Shown: positions 1-12,201 of the stretch, piece by piece
Numbering within the stretch: the first letter of the stretch is position 1
Layout: every line of letters begins with the position of its first letter
Origin: Phascolomyces articulosus
Lineage: Eukaryota; Mucoromycota; Mucoromycetes; Mucorales; Lichtheimiaceae
DNA: 64,000 bases
Direction: 5' to 3'
Assembly: GCA_025677815.1 (NCBI GenBank)
Contig: JAIXMP010000036.1
Span: 248,001 to 312,000 of the forward strand
Notes under the pieces: model-generated
What the model saw: the letters and a program-made list of their open reading frames with translations, nothing else
The model's database searches: none
Told to the model about the DNA's origin: nothing
Made by a program: the position numbers and the translations under genes

Positions 1-386
1 ATTTGTAAACATTAGAATATATACCTATATTAATGTTGGAGTTTAAATGACGCTATATGGTGAAAGTTTCGATGATTTCTGATCATCCATCGTGTATTAC
101 AATGGAACCAAAGGTACGTTCTTTCTTTTATCCGATATAATCCGGGTGGTGGTTGTAAATAAGATGCTACAGTATCCCAACATGGATCACCAGGAATTAT
201 GCAGAGTCCAAAATCGTTATATATCGTGTGAAACTTTAGAACGAAATTTTCATGCAAAAAACATGTTACCATCATCCTACTTTTGTATAGTGTGTCTGTG
301 CAACTTTTTCATCGCTGTATAAAATAAAAAAAGAGCAGTTAGAATAACATGTTTCTATAAAAAGATAACATCACAGCATTGTAATT

Positions 387-438
<52 letters not shown>

Positions 439-725
439 CAGCTGTAACATATTATAATATAAAAAGGTTGTTCAGCTCTCAACCACGTATGATGTTGGCC
501 TTTCGGAACACAATAGAAATGCGAGAAACAAATTCTTGTATTCCCAATCATCGTTCTTTTCTGATTACATAGCATTGATTTTTTTGTCAATCTCTCGTCA
601 CCCTATATTGAATATAGGACTACTAAACTTTATAATAAATCGAGATAATAAAAAAGTATCTCATGGTTAAAAATAAAAGGTTTCTTTCTAACTTCTTTTT
701 TTATTACATTTACTAAAAAACTACA
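1..725. other. Intergenic, upstream of the GXWXG gene
   Basis: I see no supportable gene here. Short open frames around 30-320 lack coding character, splice logic or a recognisable family. The only structure is the T tract at 391-433, listed separately. The segment next to 726 is the presumed promoter and 5' leader of the downstream gene. Confidence 0.6.
391..433. repeat. 43-bp uninterrupted poly(dT) tract
   Basis: Forty-three consecutive T residues are bounded by C on the left and ACAAACAG on the right. It is the longest homopolymer in the window. It could be a slippage-expanded nucleosome-excluding tract or, read on the minus strand, an A-tail following TGT. The exact length depends on sequencing accuracy. 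Confidence 0.9.
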
Positions 726-1542
726 ATGGCTCCTACTCCGTAAGTATACTATGCCTTAATCCATTCATGGAGTATACAATCTCTTATAACATATCATCAA
801 CATTGTTTATGTGAATAAAAACAACAAAAGGATTTTATTATTAGTGTAAAAATTAACGATGATTACGTATAGAATGCTACTTATACGTTATAATACTCAC
901 TTTCTTTGAATTGATTATCATTCATGATTATATCTATATCGTAGTGAAGAAAAATTTGCTCAATTGATTATCAAGAAGGATGATCCTGTCGATCCATCAG
1001 TTGAAGAAGAAATATATAATCAATTAAAACCAATTGAACCCAAGTTTTTGTTTGGAAAATGGGATGGTGGTTGTTTGAATGATGGACATGCCGAAATTCC
1101 TGGCCTAAAGGAGATTCGATGGGTTGGTATCAATTTTTTCTCTGAACGAGATGTTGAACCTGTCGTTGTATTGAATGATGCAGGAGAACATGTTTGGTAT
1201 GAAAAGCTTGGACGTGCTCAGGTAAAGTTATACATTCCACAGTAAATGCTAAAAGGAGCTGAATACTATGAATATATGTTATTCTTGTGATATTCCATGT
1301 TTAAAATTAATTCAATTTATATGTATCTTCTTCGGTCATTATATCCATCCACTTGTCTTTATTAGTTGCGTCAAGTGATGTTCCGTGGTGTTTTATCGAC
1401 GGCAATGCTTTATGATGATATTCCTACGATTGATCACTTACGTTATGTCAATGATGATCTGGTGATGGGTGCTTCAGATATCAAAGGATCAGAGGAAAAT
1501 GGCATTTTTTACTTTTTCTTACAAAGACAAAAGAACAATTGA
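726..1542 (+). CDS. GXWXG / DUF4334 domain protein
   Basis: Three exons (726-739, 945-1221, 1366-1542) with GT-AG introns join in frame to 155 residues. The start is the ATG in CTACAATGG, giving MAPTPEEKFAQ. The motif GKWDG at residues 42-46 is the GXWXG signature. The C-terminal third (AMLYDDIPTIDHLRYVNDD, about 113-131, then LVMGASD) matches the DUF4334 half that normally follows it, with the typical short D-x-F/L-R-x-V-N pattern. Proteins of this two-domain family are small, cytosolic and lipocalin-like in predicted fold, with no established reaction. Length (about 150-180 aa) is normal for the family. No signal peptide or membrane segment is visible. Neighbours are distant, so context says nothing about function. 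Confidence 0.85.
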
Positions 1543-4500
1543 TAAAGAAAGATAGTGAATAATTACTATATAGTTTATACCAATTGTTATTATTATAATA
1601 GTAATAAAATATGTACAATGATCATGACGAAATTTATACAGTTGCCGTTGAAAGTGATCGCGTTGTTACAAAGTAATATATATAATGGATAATGGCTTTT
1701 GTTACAAAACTTTGAGAAAATGCTCTTCTACATAAATCTAATACTACTGTTCAATCGACGAGTATATAATTGCTATATACACTGTGATTCTTTAATAATT
1801 TAATTTGTTTTATGTTACATGTGTTGATTATTTTTATCACCGCAACATGTACGGTGAGTGTTCTTATATTATTACGACAATGTAAATTATGTCTAGGTTG
1901 TTTTCTCACTTTCTTTATAATGTCCAAATATCTATTTATTTAACATCATAATCAGGCACTTACTGTCGTTTCTATAAGAATATACTTTTTTGTAAGTTTA
2001 GAAGGAAATCGATTGACCCAGATAATTGGATTTGTTGATGGTCATAAAATAGATACAAAGCGTAACTTTCTTTTGTCAGCTGTCTAAAAAAAACTTATTT
2101 TCTAGCAAAAGTATGTAAAAGGCTCATGAATTCTTCTGTTCAATAAAGATAAACATTGGTCTCCTAAAGCACTCATTATGGTGGATAATACGTAGTCGTG
2201 TGATAGATGAGAAAAAAACGCAGGAGGGAGTTCAACTTTTTTATTGAACCGATAATTATATACTCTTTTTTTTTTGTTAACTGATCAAAAAAGAAATTTA
2301 ACATAGTATCTTCCTAAAACAATGTGGTAATTCCGAAGCACATCAAAGGGTATTATATATATAGATTGTGTAGCCATTTTAGTTTTGAATAGTACATTGA
2401 ATTTTTATTCCTTCTTCTTGGTGGTTATAGTAAGAAAAAAAGCCATGGCTTATGCATCATCTTTCTCTTCCATCAATGGATTGATATACATTACATATAG
2501 ATTGTGCCATTAAGAGCTGTACTTGATGATAATGAGATGATAATGATCTTCGCCTCGCATATTCATTCTCGTTTTTGTTTAAAATATGGCTTGAATAGTT
2601 AAAGTGTTATTTAAACTTGGTTTTTTATATAAACTATAAATTTTCAAGTTTTCATTTTAATAATATTTGCATTGTAGTTCTTTAAACCATATATTGTTAT
2701 AAACAAAGACAAAAAAATGATTCTCACGATGATATTCATAGTACATGATGAATGCATTTTATATATGTATATATATCAGTATATATAATTTATATCCTGC
2801 AGAAGTATTTTTTTTTGAGTTTGTAAACAAACCATCTTCCTTGCATTTTTGTTATTGTCGTGTATAAAGAGAGACAGCTTTTGCCGATCAATTTTCTATA
2901 TCCAGTATTGTACATGTATAAGAAGAAAAAATAGAGAGGAGTAGTTGAGCTAGTTTTATATTTTGGGGGTGAGATAATGTTTTACGCCTATGATGTGGAG
3001 TAGCTGGTTCAGTGGAACTCGTTTTTAACCTTTTTTTTACGCCAAGGCTTTCTTATATGTACATATTAGGATATAGTTAAAGACAGGAACACGAAAACTA
3101 TATTGTACATCATCATGGCCCAGCTAGTTCATGTTGATGGTGGTGGCCATGTTTGTTGGAATATACTTGTTAAGAAAAATGAATGACATTGAATTTTTCT
3201 CCCTCCCCTTTCTGCTACTATATTCTCCTTTTTGAACCAAAGCCATTAGTAGCGACAGCTCCTTGACCACTCTTTTATTATAGATTATTAACAGCATTTC
3301 GTTTCTTTTTTTAACACGATAAGCACTATTATATATCTGTATTAAACAATCTATTATGATATAAAAAATATTACATGTTGGTCGAGAATATGTAAAAAAT
3401 AATAGCCATTAGGAGCATTCATATATATTTTACATATGATGATACTTCTTTCCCCTAATTGAAAGAATTAGAAGTGATATCCAAAAATAAATAGTTATAA
3501 AGACACAATCAAATTGTTAACATTAAACACATCAACATTATTTATATGCTGCGGGGTAAAATCGTAGCACTTTTTTTTTTTTTTTTACATCCATGTGTTG
3601 ATGGATAACGAGGCACGAGGAGGAAAAAGAAAGAAAGAAAAAAAAGAATAAGCAGTCAGGGGGTGATATTATAATGTATATTCAACAAGTTCTTTCTTTT
3701 GAAAGAGGGAGATGATATTTGAATATTACTACATTTTTTTATATATATCTAACTAACTGATAAAAATGTAGCCCGAGTCAATTAACGTGCTAATAGTAAA
3801 CAAGTGAAAAAAAAAGAAACTTAAAAAGGTTCGAAGATCCAAGTTCACAGACGTATAATAATAGTAATAAATAATACTTTGATGGTATTTATTTTATTTA
3901 TATCGATAATCATCAACTACTAACTATATAAAAAGGAAAAGTGCTGCGGGAATCAAGATGCAGGGATACTAAAATAGCGAAGCACTTTTCTCTTTCAGGA
4001 AGTATCTATATCTAATGTATGTATTTATATTATTCATTCATCTGTTTCACCATCTTCATTGATATTGAATCATAACTTAGTAATTATATGTAATTGATTG
4101 AATGTTCTGGTTTAATATTTCTTTTGTCATTTGATATATCATTACCGAAGCACATTCTGTATAAATATACGTAATAATAATGTAACTGGGGGGTGATAAA
4201 ATAATACATTATTTGAATGAAATGGGAGAAGATTAAAAAGCGCTGTGTTCATGGTAAAATTATAGGAGTCAAAAGCATTTAGTCGTGCGGATTATGGGTG
4301 AAGAACGCACTGATCCATTTCATGAATAAATGCTAATACTAATAAGTAATGTTATCCAACAAGGTTTTGTAAGGTTGTAATAATATAATAATATAATAAT
4401 AGACTTGAATATACTATCTTGTATAATACAGTACTTACTATTCTACTCTTTTTTTTGCCACTACTTATTATAATATATAGTACATGAAATGGTAGGAGAC

Positions 4501-6022
4501 AGAGAGGGGGAGAGGTGTTTAAAGTAGCATCATTAACAACATTCATATTATTGTCAATAAAGGAAAGCAGCAACAGAAAATAATAAAAATAAAAAGCATT
4601 GAACATTATTATATCCTATCTGTCAACAACAACAATTACTATTGATGTGTATTCCACTCTCATTTGAAAATGTTGTACAGTACATCATCGGGAACAAAAC
4701 AGAAAATTGATCGGTTTGGGCCCTTATTTCTTCTTTTTTTCTCTATCACCATCACATCTATCTTTCCATCAATCTACAATCCTAATTTAGCATTCAAAAA
4801 AAAAAGAAGGTTTTCTATTACTCCATAATATGACATAGCTTTTGATCTCCTTTTTAAGTTTATATAATAGAAAATTATTCCATATTATTGCTTACTGACG
4901 GCTAACAATGATATTTATATAATAATAAAGTCGGTCATTCTTGTTCATATGATTTCAAATAGGTATTTTATGGCAGTTATGTAGTAATAATACGTATCAT
5001 AAATAACAATCAAAAAGTAATAAGAATGGGGATGATGATAGTAAGTCGTATTTTACGATCAAGAAGGAAACCCTGCATTTCGTTCCACCAGTAAAAAAAC
5101 CAATTTCCCCGTTTTCCTTCTTCAATTATATATCTATCTATCTATCTATATATATATCGTCTGTATACACAAAAAAATATAGCAGTAACTATATAGTGAG
5201 TATTATTCCTATGATAATATAGTAAGTTCGCATATCAATACATGACCTAGTTAATAACAACTATTTTTTTTTTCATGCACAAGCATGACAGCATCTGTGC
5301 ACCCATGATTTTATTTTTATTTTTTTTATTTTTAATCGTCAAAATAAAAACAAAAAAGCCATCATCATCATCATCATCAACATTTTCATTTATCATCCCC
5401 GAAGTTTATAAACAAGCTTTCTTCTTCTTCACTTTACTGTTTTTTTAGTGGTCTCCCCAAAATTGGGGAGAAAATATAACTTTCATACTCTTCTATATAA
5501 TCTAATAAAATATGAGAGAGAGGATAAAAACCAAGTATATTGTTGATATAAGGAGATTCTATCATCATCACCATAAAGGCGGTTTGTAAAAAAAAAAAAA
5601 GAAAGGTCAATGGGAAAAAAAAAGAAATCCACCATGCGATCGTGCGCAAAAAAAGAGAGCTGATACACACCTTTTCATCATATATCTCATACACTTTACT
5701 ACATGTAAAAAAAACCTATCATTTTTACCATTTATTTTCTTTCTTTTCCCCCCAAAAAACATTCCCCTTTTTTCACCCTGACAAGTATAAAAAAAAAGGT
5801 TTTCTAACTAACAGCAACTACCAAGTCAAAAATAATAATAAAAAAGAGAAAAAAAGTAACTTTTTATCTCCTTTCACTTTTTTCCTCCTTTTTTATTTGT
5901 TTTACAACTATAAAAACCCATTAAAAACAGTTTGTTTCTTTTTTTATAGAAAGAGAAAGAAGACCACATTTGACGTACATTTTAATCTCTCTTTTTTTTA
6001 TATTTTTTTTATTCATATTTCT
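1543..6022. other. 4.5-kb gene-free AT-rich desert
   Basis: No frame of coding quality was found on either strand. The stretch holds poly-T/poly-A runs (for example 3571-3586), TA-rich blocks and scattered micro-ORFs. Its last ~600 bp are rich in T and C runs on the plus strand and look like the promoter and 5' leader of the coiled-coil gene starting at 6023. A plus-strand open frame from 5642 runs into that gene, but its extra 127 residues are low-complexity translated leader. Confidence 0.6.
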
Positions 6023-8934
6023 ATGTCATCCACTGTCAAGTCCAAAGATAGGACATCTTCTGCTGGTCAAAAATTTTGGCATTTAAAAAAACTTGCTCTC
6101 GGTAATAAAACAAATACCAACGATCAGCCTTTACAAAGACCACCAAGTCCCGCAGGTATAGCATTTAGCCATAATTCGAAACATTATTATTCAGGTGATG
6201 ATGGATGGCTATGAACACACTGATTTATATATGATATAAATAGAATCTGCATTCTCCATAGATACTGCGAGTCTTTGTGATGAAGATACTCCAAAACCAA
6301 GGAGCAAAAGATTAAGGTGAGTATATATACTACCATTGAAAAAGGGAGGGGAAAGAAATAAAGAAAAAAGAGGAGCAAGAAGAACAAGTTATTGAAAATA
6401 GATAAATATAGTGTATTGCTTTCAAATCGAAGACAAGGAAATAATGGAAAAGTGGCACCAGCAAAAGGATTACCTTCAGCAATGAGTGTACAAAATCTGC
6501 ATGCACTTTCCAGTAACAACAAAGCCAATACAAATAATAATAATATGTCGACAACAACAGTAACGACCAACGCTAATAATGTACGATCCGTAGGAGGAGG
6601 TGGAGGAGTACGTCAACGTACCATGTCTCATACTGTTGGAGCCACAGCAGCGAATGATACTCGAGCTGCCTTTTTACGTAGTAGAGCAGCTGAAGGTGCT
6701 GGTGGACATGGGTTAACTCGTCATGCAAGTGTGCGGGACATGAAGAGTCGAGCGGTATCAGGAGGAGGAGGATTACGATCCGCTTCTCCGCCCATGTGCA
6801 GCAAACCCAATGTGCCCGAAGAACCTGTCGTGGATCCTGCTACTCATCCTATCCTTACGAAAAAACGTAGCAGTTTACCTACTGATTCAAGTAATAAACC
6901 TTCTTCCCATCTTACTGATGATCGTCCATCCACTACGCGTCGTACTTTACGTCCTGCATCTTCTTTTGCAAGTTTACGAGCGCGTCGCTCTCAACAGCAG
7001 CTGCAACAACAACAACAGATGGATACACCAAGATCAACAGATGAATGGTGCCATCCTAATAAAATGAATAATAACAATTCACCTCCGCCTACACCAACAA
7101 GTCCTCGTCTCGGTAGATCCAATACAGTGCAAAATTTATCACAGCCTGGATCACCCCGTACTCCTACTCAAGGATCACCACCACGTACTCGCGGTAGTTT
7201 GCCTCCTGCCTTTGCCGCTGCTGCTGCTGCCTCTCAGAATAATAATGCTACAAAAAATAACCAAGCTAAGGTTCATAACTCAACAGATGAAGAAATGTCA
7301 TCATCAGCTGAAGAATTGAGCTGGTCTCGAAGTAGTGATGAAGATGGTGCAGTTGTTGTAAATAATAATAAAGACGAAGATGGTGATAGCACTGATTTAT
7401 CATCTGATTCAGATCATAATCCAAAGCGCTCAGAAGCTTACTGGCGAAGTAAACTTGAAAAGGAACGAGCTGTTGTAAAAGCATTACAACGGCAAAAAGA
7501 AGGTGATTTATAACAATTTTTATATACCCTGACGCATAATCTGGATCATTCATTAACAAAATCATTTTCATTATGGATTTTAGCTTGTAATAAGGATATT
7601 TCGTTCTTGAGTCAATCGGTAGATGAATTAACAAATGAAAAACAAGCTTTATTGACAAAATATGAAACTGAAAAGGTTAGTTATTACAATCCATCATCGT
7701 TATCCTTCTTCTTTTCTACAATCTATCTATAATAAAGATGACTTATTCTCACTTTTATGAGAATAGACATCCAGAGAACGATTTCAAGATGATTTATCGT
7801 CTGTGACAGATAAATTAAACGAAGCTATTGAACAAGTCAGGTAATAATAAATATATTTCATGCTTTCCATCATATGTGTACTGAACAAATTTATATTATA
7901 TTTTAGACAACTTGCTTCTGAAAAGGTTGAACTCGAAAAAATCACGAAAGAACAAAGATACAATCATGAAAAAGCTATGACTGAGCAAAAAGCTAATCTT
8001 GAAAAAGAAAAATGTTCAGAAACATTAAGTAATGAAAAATTACAAGCACAATTGCGTCATTCACAAGATCAAGTGAGAGTCCTCAAAGCAACAATGGAAC
8101 AATTCTTACGAATGGGTATCTTCAGTGAAGATATGTCCATTTATAGTGACATTGCTTCAAAATACAGCACAACGAATAAATCAAGGTATATAAATATAAC
8201 ATTATTTACTTTTTCATTCATTAACACGTAAATTGATGAAAACTGTCCTGTAGCGCAATTGAAGCACTTGTTCAACAAGATAACACAAAACAGCAAGCAG
8301 CAGTATCATCATCAAAACGTGAAGAAGCAACTCCAGTACAAACTACTAATAATAATACGATAAACTATAATAATACCAATAATAACGCAACAAAACAAGA
8401 TTCAACAATGCCGGAAATCAAGTGTGTTGCCGATTTAGACAATCATCTAAGAGAACTCCTTCGGGAAAAGGAACTCGTACGTGGATTTTATATTCTTGTT
8501 GTATGCTTAATACTTCTTGTCCTCTTCACTTAACATAAACATTATTTCCATCTTCCATTATCCTTATTTCATTTAATTTCTTACCCAATCCATCATCACC
8601 CGCTTTATTTTACTCGCTACTTTTTATTTTTTAATTTATTTATCGCTACGTACATTATTTATTACTATTTAATTATTATATTAACTATGTTACTACTATT
8701 TACTATACTATATACACATTGAAGAAATTTATTTTAATCATACCTATTCTCTCTTTTTTTTCTATATATATATATGTATGTAAAAAGCTACAATCGGAAT
8801 ATAGCAAGATTCCTATAACCGGTGTCAATGCACTGACTCGTCGTCGTAAAGAAGAGCTTGAAGCTCGACTTGACCAGGTGGATTCACAAATGAGCAAGAT
8901 AAAACTTAAACATCGTGATCTTTTAAAAAAGTAG
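6023..8934 (+). CDS. Coiled-coil protein with disordered N-terminal half and enkurin-like C-terminal motif
   Basis: Eight exons (6023-6155, 6244-6316, 6412-7502, 7584-7675, 7767-7840, 7907-8185, 8254-8476, 8788-8934) join in frame to 703 residues. Residues 1-410 are Ser/Pro/Asn/Gln-rich and probably disordered, with poly-Q and poly-A runs and many S/T-P sites. From about 413 (AYWRSKLEKERAVVKALQRQ) a long heptad-like coiled coil runs to about 565. The C-terminal 50 residues (EYSKIP, then RRRKEELEARLDQVDSQM, ending DLLKK) resemble the C-terminus of enkurin-type domains, where a Y-x-x-[IL]-P is followed by a basic-acidic helix. This is family resemblance from memory, not a search result. A cytoskeletal or scaffold role is inferred. 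The last intron (8477-8787) is the longest in the gene. The start was chosen because upstream in-frame sequence is low-complexity leader. Confidence 0.8.
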
Positions 8935-9626
8935 TATAGTTGTTTTTATACATATATAGCACACAACACATCCACACTCACACAAACACATTTTCACTTC
9001 CATATATCCACATTCACATTCACATATATATATATATATATATATATAATATAAATATGCATTAATTAATTAATAATAATACTAGTAGCAAATTCAATCA
9101 TAATATACTAATTTTACAATCAAAAACTTTATAGTAATAAAAAAACATAAACATTCGTTCTTTTTTAAAAAAAGAAAACAGTAGAACTAGTAGCTGTAGC
9201 TAGTCTAATTTATAATAAAATTTATAATATTGTTGATTCATTGACATAAAAAAAAAGGTAGATATCCCATCATGAAACCTATAGTAAAAACAAGTTCATA
9301 CGAAAAAAACAAACAAACATATTATATATATATTTATATAGATTATTTTACTGATACAGAAAAATTCTGGATCCTTCAGCAAACAAACAAACAAAAAAGA
9401 CAGTAAGAATAAAAAATGAGTGAGAAGAGAGGTGTAGATATTACGCGTAAAAAAAAAAGAAGGTATGAAAAAAGAAGCAAAGCTAAAAAAGATGAAGATA
9501 ATAAGAATAGTAATAAAATAAAATATAAATAAAATAATAAAAATGACAGGGTGGTTTATATGTTGTAATTTATATATGTATATTTGTTTCGACTTTCTTT
9601 TTTCTCTCTGAAAACAAGATTGATAA
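8935..9626. other. Intergenic between convergent genes
   Basis: This is 3'-flanking sequence shared by the coiled-coil gene (plus) and the His-rich orphan (minus). It includes a TA dinucleotide run at 9024-9049 and A-rich stretches, with no gene visible. Confidence 0.7.
9024..9049. repeat. (TA)n microsatellite
   Basis: About 13 TA units in the 3' flank of the coiled-coil gene. Simple-sequence repeat, no further signal. Confidence 0.85.
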
Positions 9627-10500
9627 CTATTTTGAAATTGGATGTTGTTGTCGTTGTTGTTGACATCCCAATGGTCCAAAATATGAATAATCACCACAAT
9701 TACCAAAAAATCGAGCATTAATTGTTTCCATGCTGGCAGCAGCCTTGATAGCAGGTCGACATGCCCAAGTCCGAACCCACGATACAAAATGCTCTCTCTC
9801 ATGGTCACCTACACAACATCCCTCAATCACATGATCACCATGATGATGATGATGATGATGATCCTCCATCACCATTTTTTGGTGTTGTTTCTCTTCCAAC
9901 ATATCCTCGTCCATCAAAGTACGTGGAGATTCCAATAACGAAGAACTACTCGTTGTGGTCGTGTCATCAGTAAGCTCACATATTCTATAAGGTGGTGCCT
10001 CAAGTCTTTGATCACATGCACTATGTTGACTATGAATACTACTGATACTACTTCTAGAAGACGAAGCAGGTTTAGGTCTTGACAAGGAGGATGGTGATGA
10101 TGATGGAATGACAGAAGATGACGATGTCATCGGTATTTTGACTACAGCTGCAGCAGTTGTATTCGTTGTAGTAACAGAAGCACTATCTTTGGATGACATT
10201 TGAAGAGGCACTTTTGTCAATGGAGAGATACGCATCATATTACCATGATGCATATGATTATTATTACTATTACTACTATTGCCACCACTGTTATTACTAT
10301 TATGATGATACGAATTTCCAGTCATGGATGTCCGCATGGGAGCAGTGGACGGCTTGTTGTTATTGGATCGTATACGTTGAGAAGAAGATAATGATCGTGA
10401 AGGAGTAGGACTAATCAGAGGCGAAGAAGGGTGATGATGATAATGCTGAGAATTATTATGGGAAGAAGAATTGTTATTATTATTATTATTATGTTGTTGT

Positions 10501-10535
<35 letters not shown>

Positions 10536-11587
10536 TGAATGTCGCTTGGATGATGATGATGATGACGAGGGACCTGATGATGATGTAGAATATCCTTGAC
10601 GTCTTTTTGGTACGAGAGCTTTGAGACGTTCCAATTCGATATCATAAGGAGACATAACGATCTCTTCCTCATTTTCATCCGATGTAGAGACAGGAGGACA
10701 AAGTACTTTAGCTTTAATTGCATTTGGATTGCTCCAAGCAGATCTACCGTTATTTCGTTTATCTGAAGCTGTTTCTTCAACTAGAGTTGGAAACTCACTC
10801 TCTCGAAGTGATGATGATGGTGATGATGTATTAATATCAGGTTGTTTTGTTCGATGAAAAGTTGCGGAAGTATTGGTTGGAGTAGTGGTAGTAGGGATAG
10901 CAGGAGATGGGTTAGTATTAGTCATAGTCGTAGAAGGAGAAACAGTTGTATTTGTTGTAGTGGTAGTGGCAGTCATAGAAGTTGTTGGATTATTGGTAAT
11001 ATCATGATAAGCCGCTGATGATGGTTTGTTGGGTTGAAGTTTATGTGATGATGGACGACCTGGATAAGGTGATGAATTGGATGATCGTGGCGCTGGATTA
11101 CGGTATTTTCCTATATTGATAAATGATGACGCGCACATGTTTCCTCAATCTATTCAGTATATCAATTTTAAATATGTAAAAAATAATAGTTATAATAAAA
11201 GAAAAAATTTCAAACCTGGTGCTACACGTTGTGGAGTGACCATGACATTTGGACTACCCGCTATAAATAAAGTTAAGTTATAAATACATTTTTGTTAAAA
11301 AAATGTCAAAAGTTCATTATTTGATTTTCTTTCTTTTCTTTATCCAAAATTTCCCCAATTTCCCTTTTCAACTTACTTCCAGAAAATGATGAAAATGCCA
11401 AATTAGACGACAATTTATTCGATTCCTTGCTGTTCGACATCCAACTTGGAGCGAACACATATGCAGCAGGACTAGTTAGACGACCAGACGGAGATTTTTT
11501 CGACGCTCCAACGGGAGCATTGTTGGATGACGAAGAAAGGCCCACCGCCACATTGTGTTCGTCTGTTGAAGAAACAACAGGGGACAT
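9627..11587 (-). CDS. His/Ser/Asn-rich orphan protein with conserved-looking C-terminus
   Basis: Three exons on the minus strand (11587-11377, 11260-11216, 11143-9627) join in frame to 590 residues, ending in a TAG. The start at 11587 is the first ATG after an in-frame stop. Exon 2 is 45 nt and reads TGSPNVMVTPQRVAPG. Most of the protein is low complexity: Thr/Asn-rich near 120-170, an 11-His run followed by Gln and Asn runs in the middle, Ser-rich blocks, and a second His run of seven near the end. Two islands look structured: SPYDIELERLKALVPKRRQ, and the last ~45 residues (HFVSWVRTWACRPAIKAAAS, then ARFFGNCGDYSYFGPLGC). I do not recognise the family. No signal peptide or membrane helix is visible, and a nuclear or regulatory role is only a guess from composition. 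Confidence 0.75.
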
Positions 11588-12110
11588 ACGGCGTTGTTGT
11601 GGTGTTGCTATTTATTCGTTTGCTGTTGTTGTATATTTGTTGTATATATGGTAAGTAGTGATGGAAGTAGTAAACTGTTTTTGGATTACTGTTGTATTAG
11701 TAGTTGTAGTTGTTGGGTTGTTATTTGGGCAAACGAAAGAAAAGAAATAATGGGAAATGGATAGATTGTTTTTTGTTATTACAGGTACAATAAAAAATAG
11801 GGGGTTTCTTTGTAAAAGTAATATAAAAAAGGTAAAGAGGATGGCAGAAAATAAAGTGAAAGGGAAGAAGATGGAAGATAGAAGAGTGAGACAATTTATA
11901 TTTATAAAGTATATAATAATAATAATAATAATATATAAAAATATAAGGCTGTATGTATACTTTTTGTGTATCCCTGTTTTTTGAATTTTTTTTCTTTTGT
12001 TATAGATAAAATATATGTATAGAATATAACCAGGTTGGTTTTTTTTTTTACGAATGAAATAAATTAGGTAAGGGTTATATATAAAGATGAGTTGTTATTG
12101 TTGTTGTATT

Positions 12111-12130
12111 GGTACTGCTCGAGCAGCACC
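12111..12130. promoter_or_regulatory. Near-perfect palindrome around CTCGAG
   Basis: The 20-mer GGTACTGCTCGAGCAGCACC is self-complementary at 18 of 20 positions, with a perfect 12-bp core CTGCTCGAGCAG. It stands out in AT-rich DNA about 520 bp upstream of the minus-strand orphan start at 11587. It could be a binding site for a dimeric zinc-cluster or bHLH factor. This is inference only. Confidence 0.3.
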
Positions 12131-12176
12131 TTAAAGTCTTTTTATAATGTCGTGATAATGTTGGAAAAGTTTCTTG

Positions 12177-12201
12177 TATATATATATATATATATATATA
12201 A
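12177..12201. repeat. (TA)n microsatellite
   Basis: An uninterrupted TA dinucleotide run in gene-free DNA. Confidence 0.85.

Noticed and set aside
3115..3186. Short open frame encoding MAQLVHVDGGGHVCWNILVK and three further residues
   Set aside because: Only 23 residues, isolated in gene-free DNA, with no splice partner or family. Kept only as a curiosity.
5642..6022. In-frame upstream extension of the coiled-coil gene
   Set aside because: The extra 127 residues are Phe/Lys/Ser low-complexity translation of a T/C-rich leader. The ATG at 6023 starts ordinary protein-like sequence.
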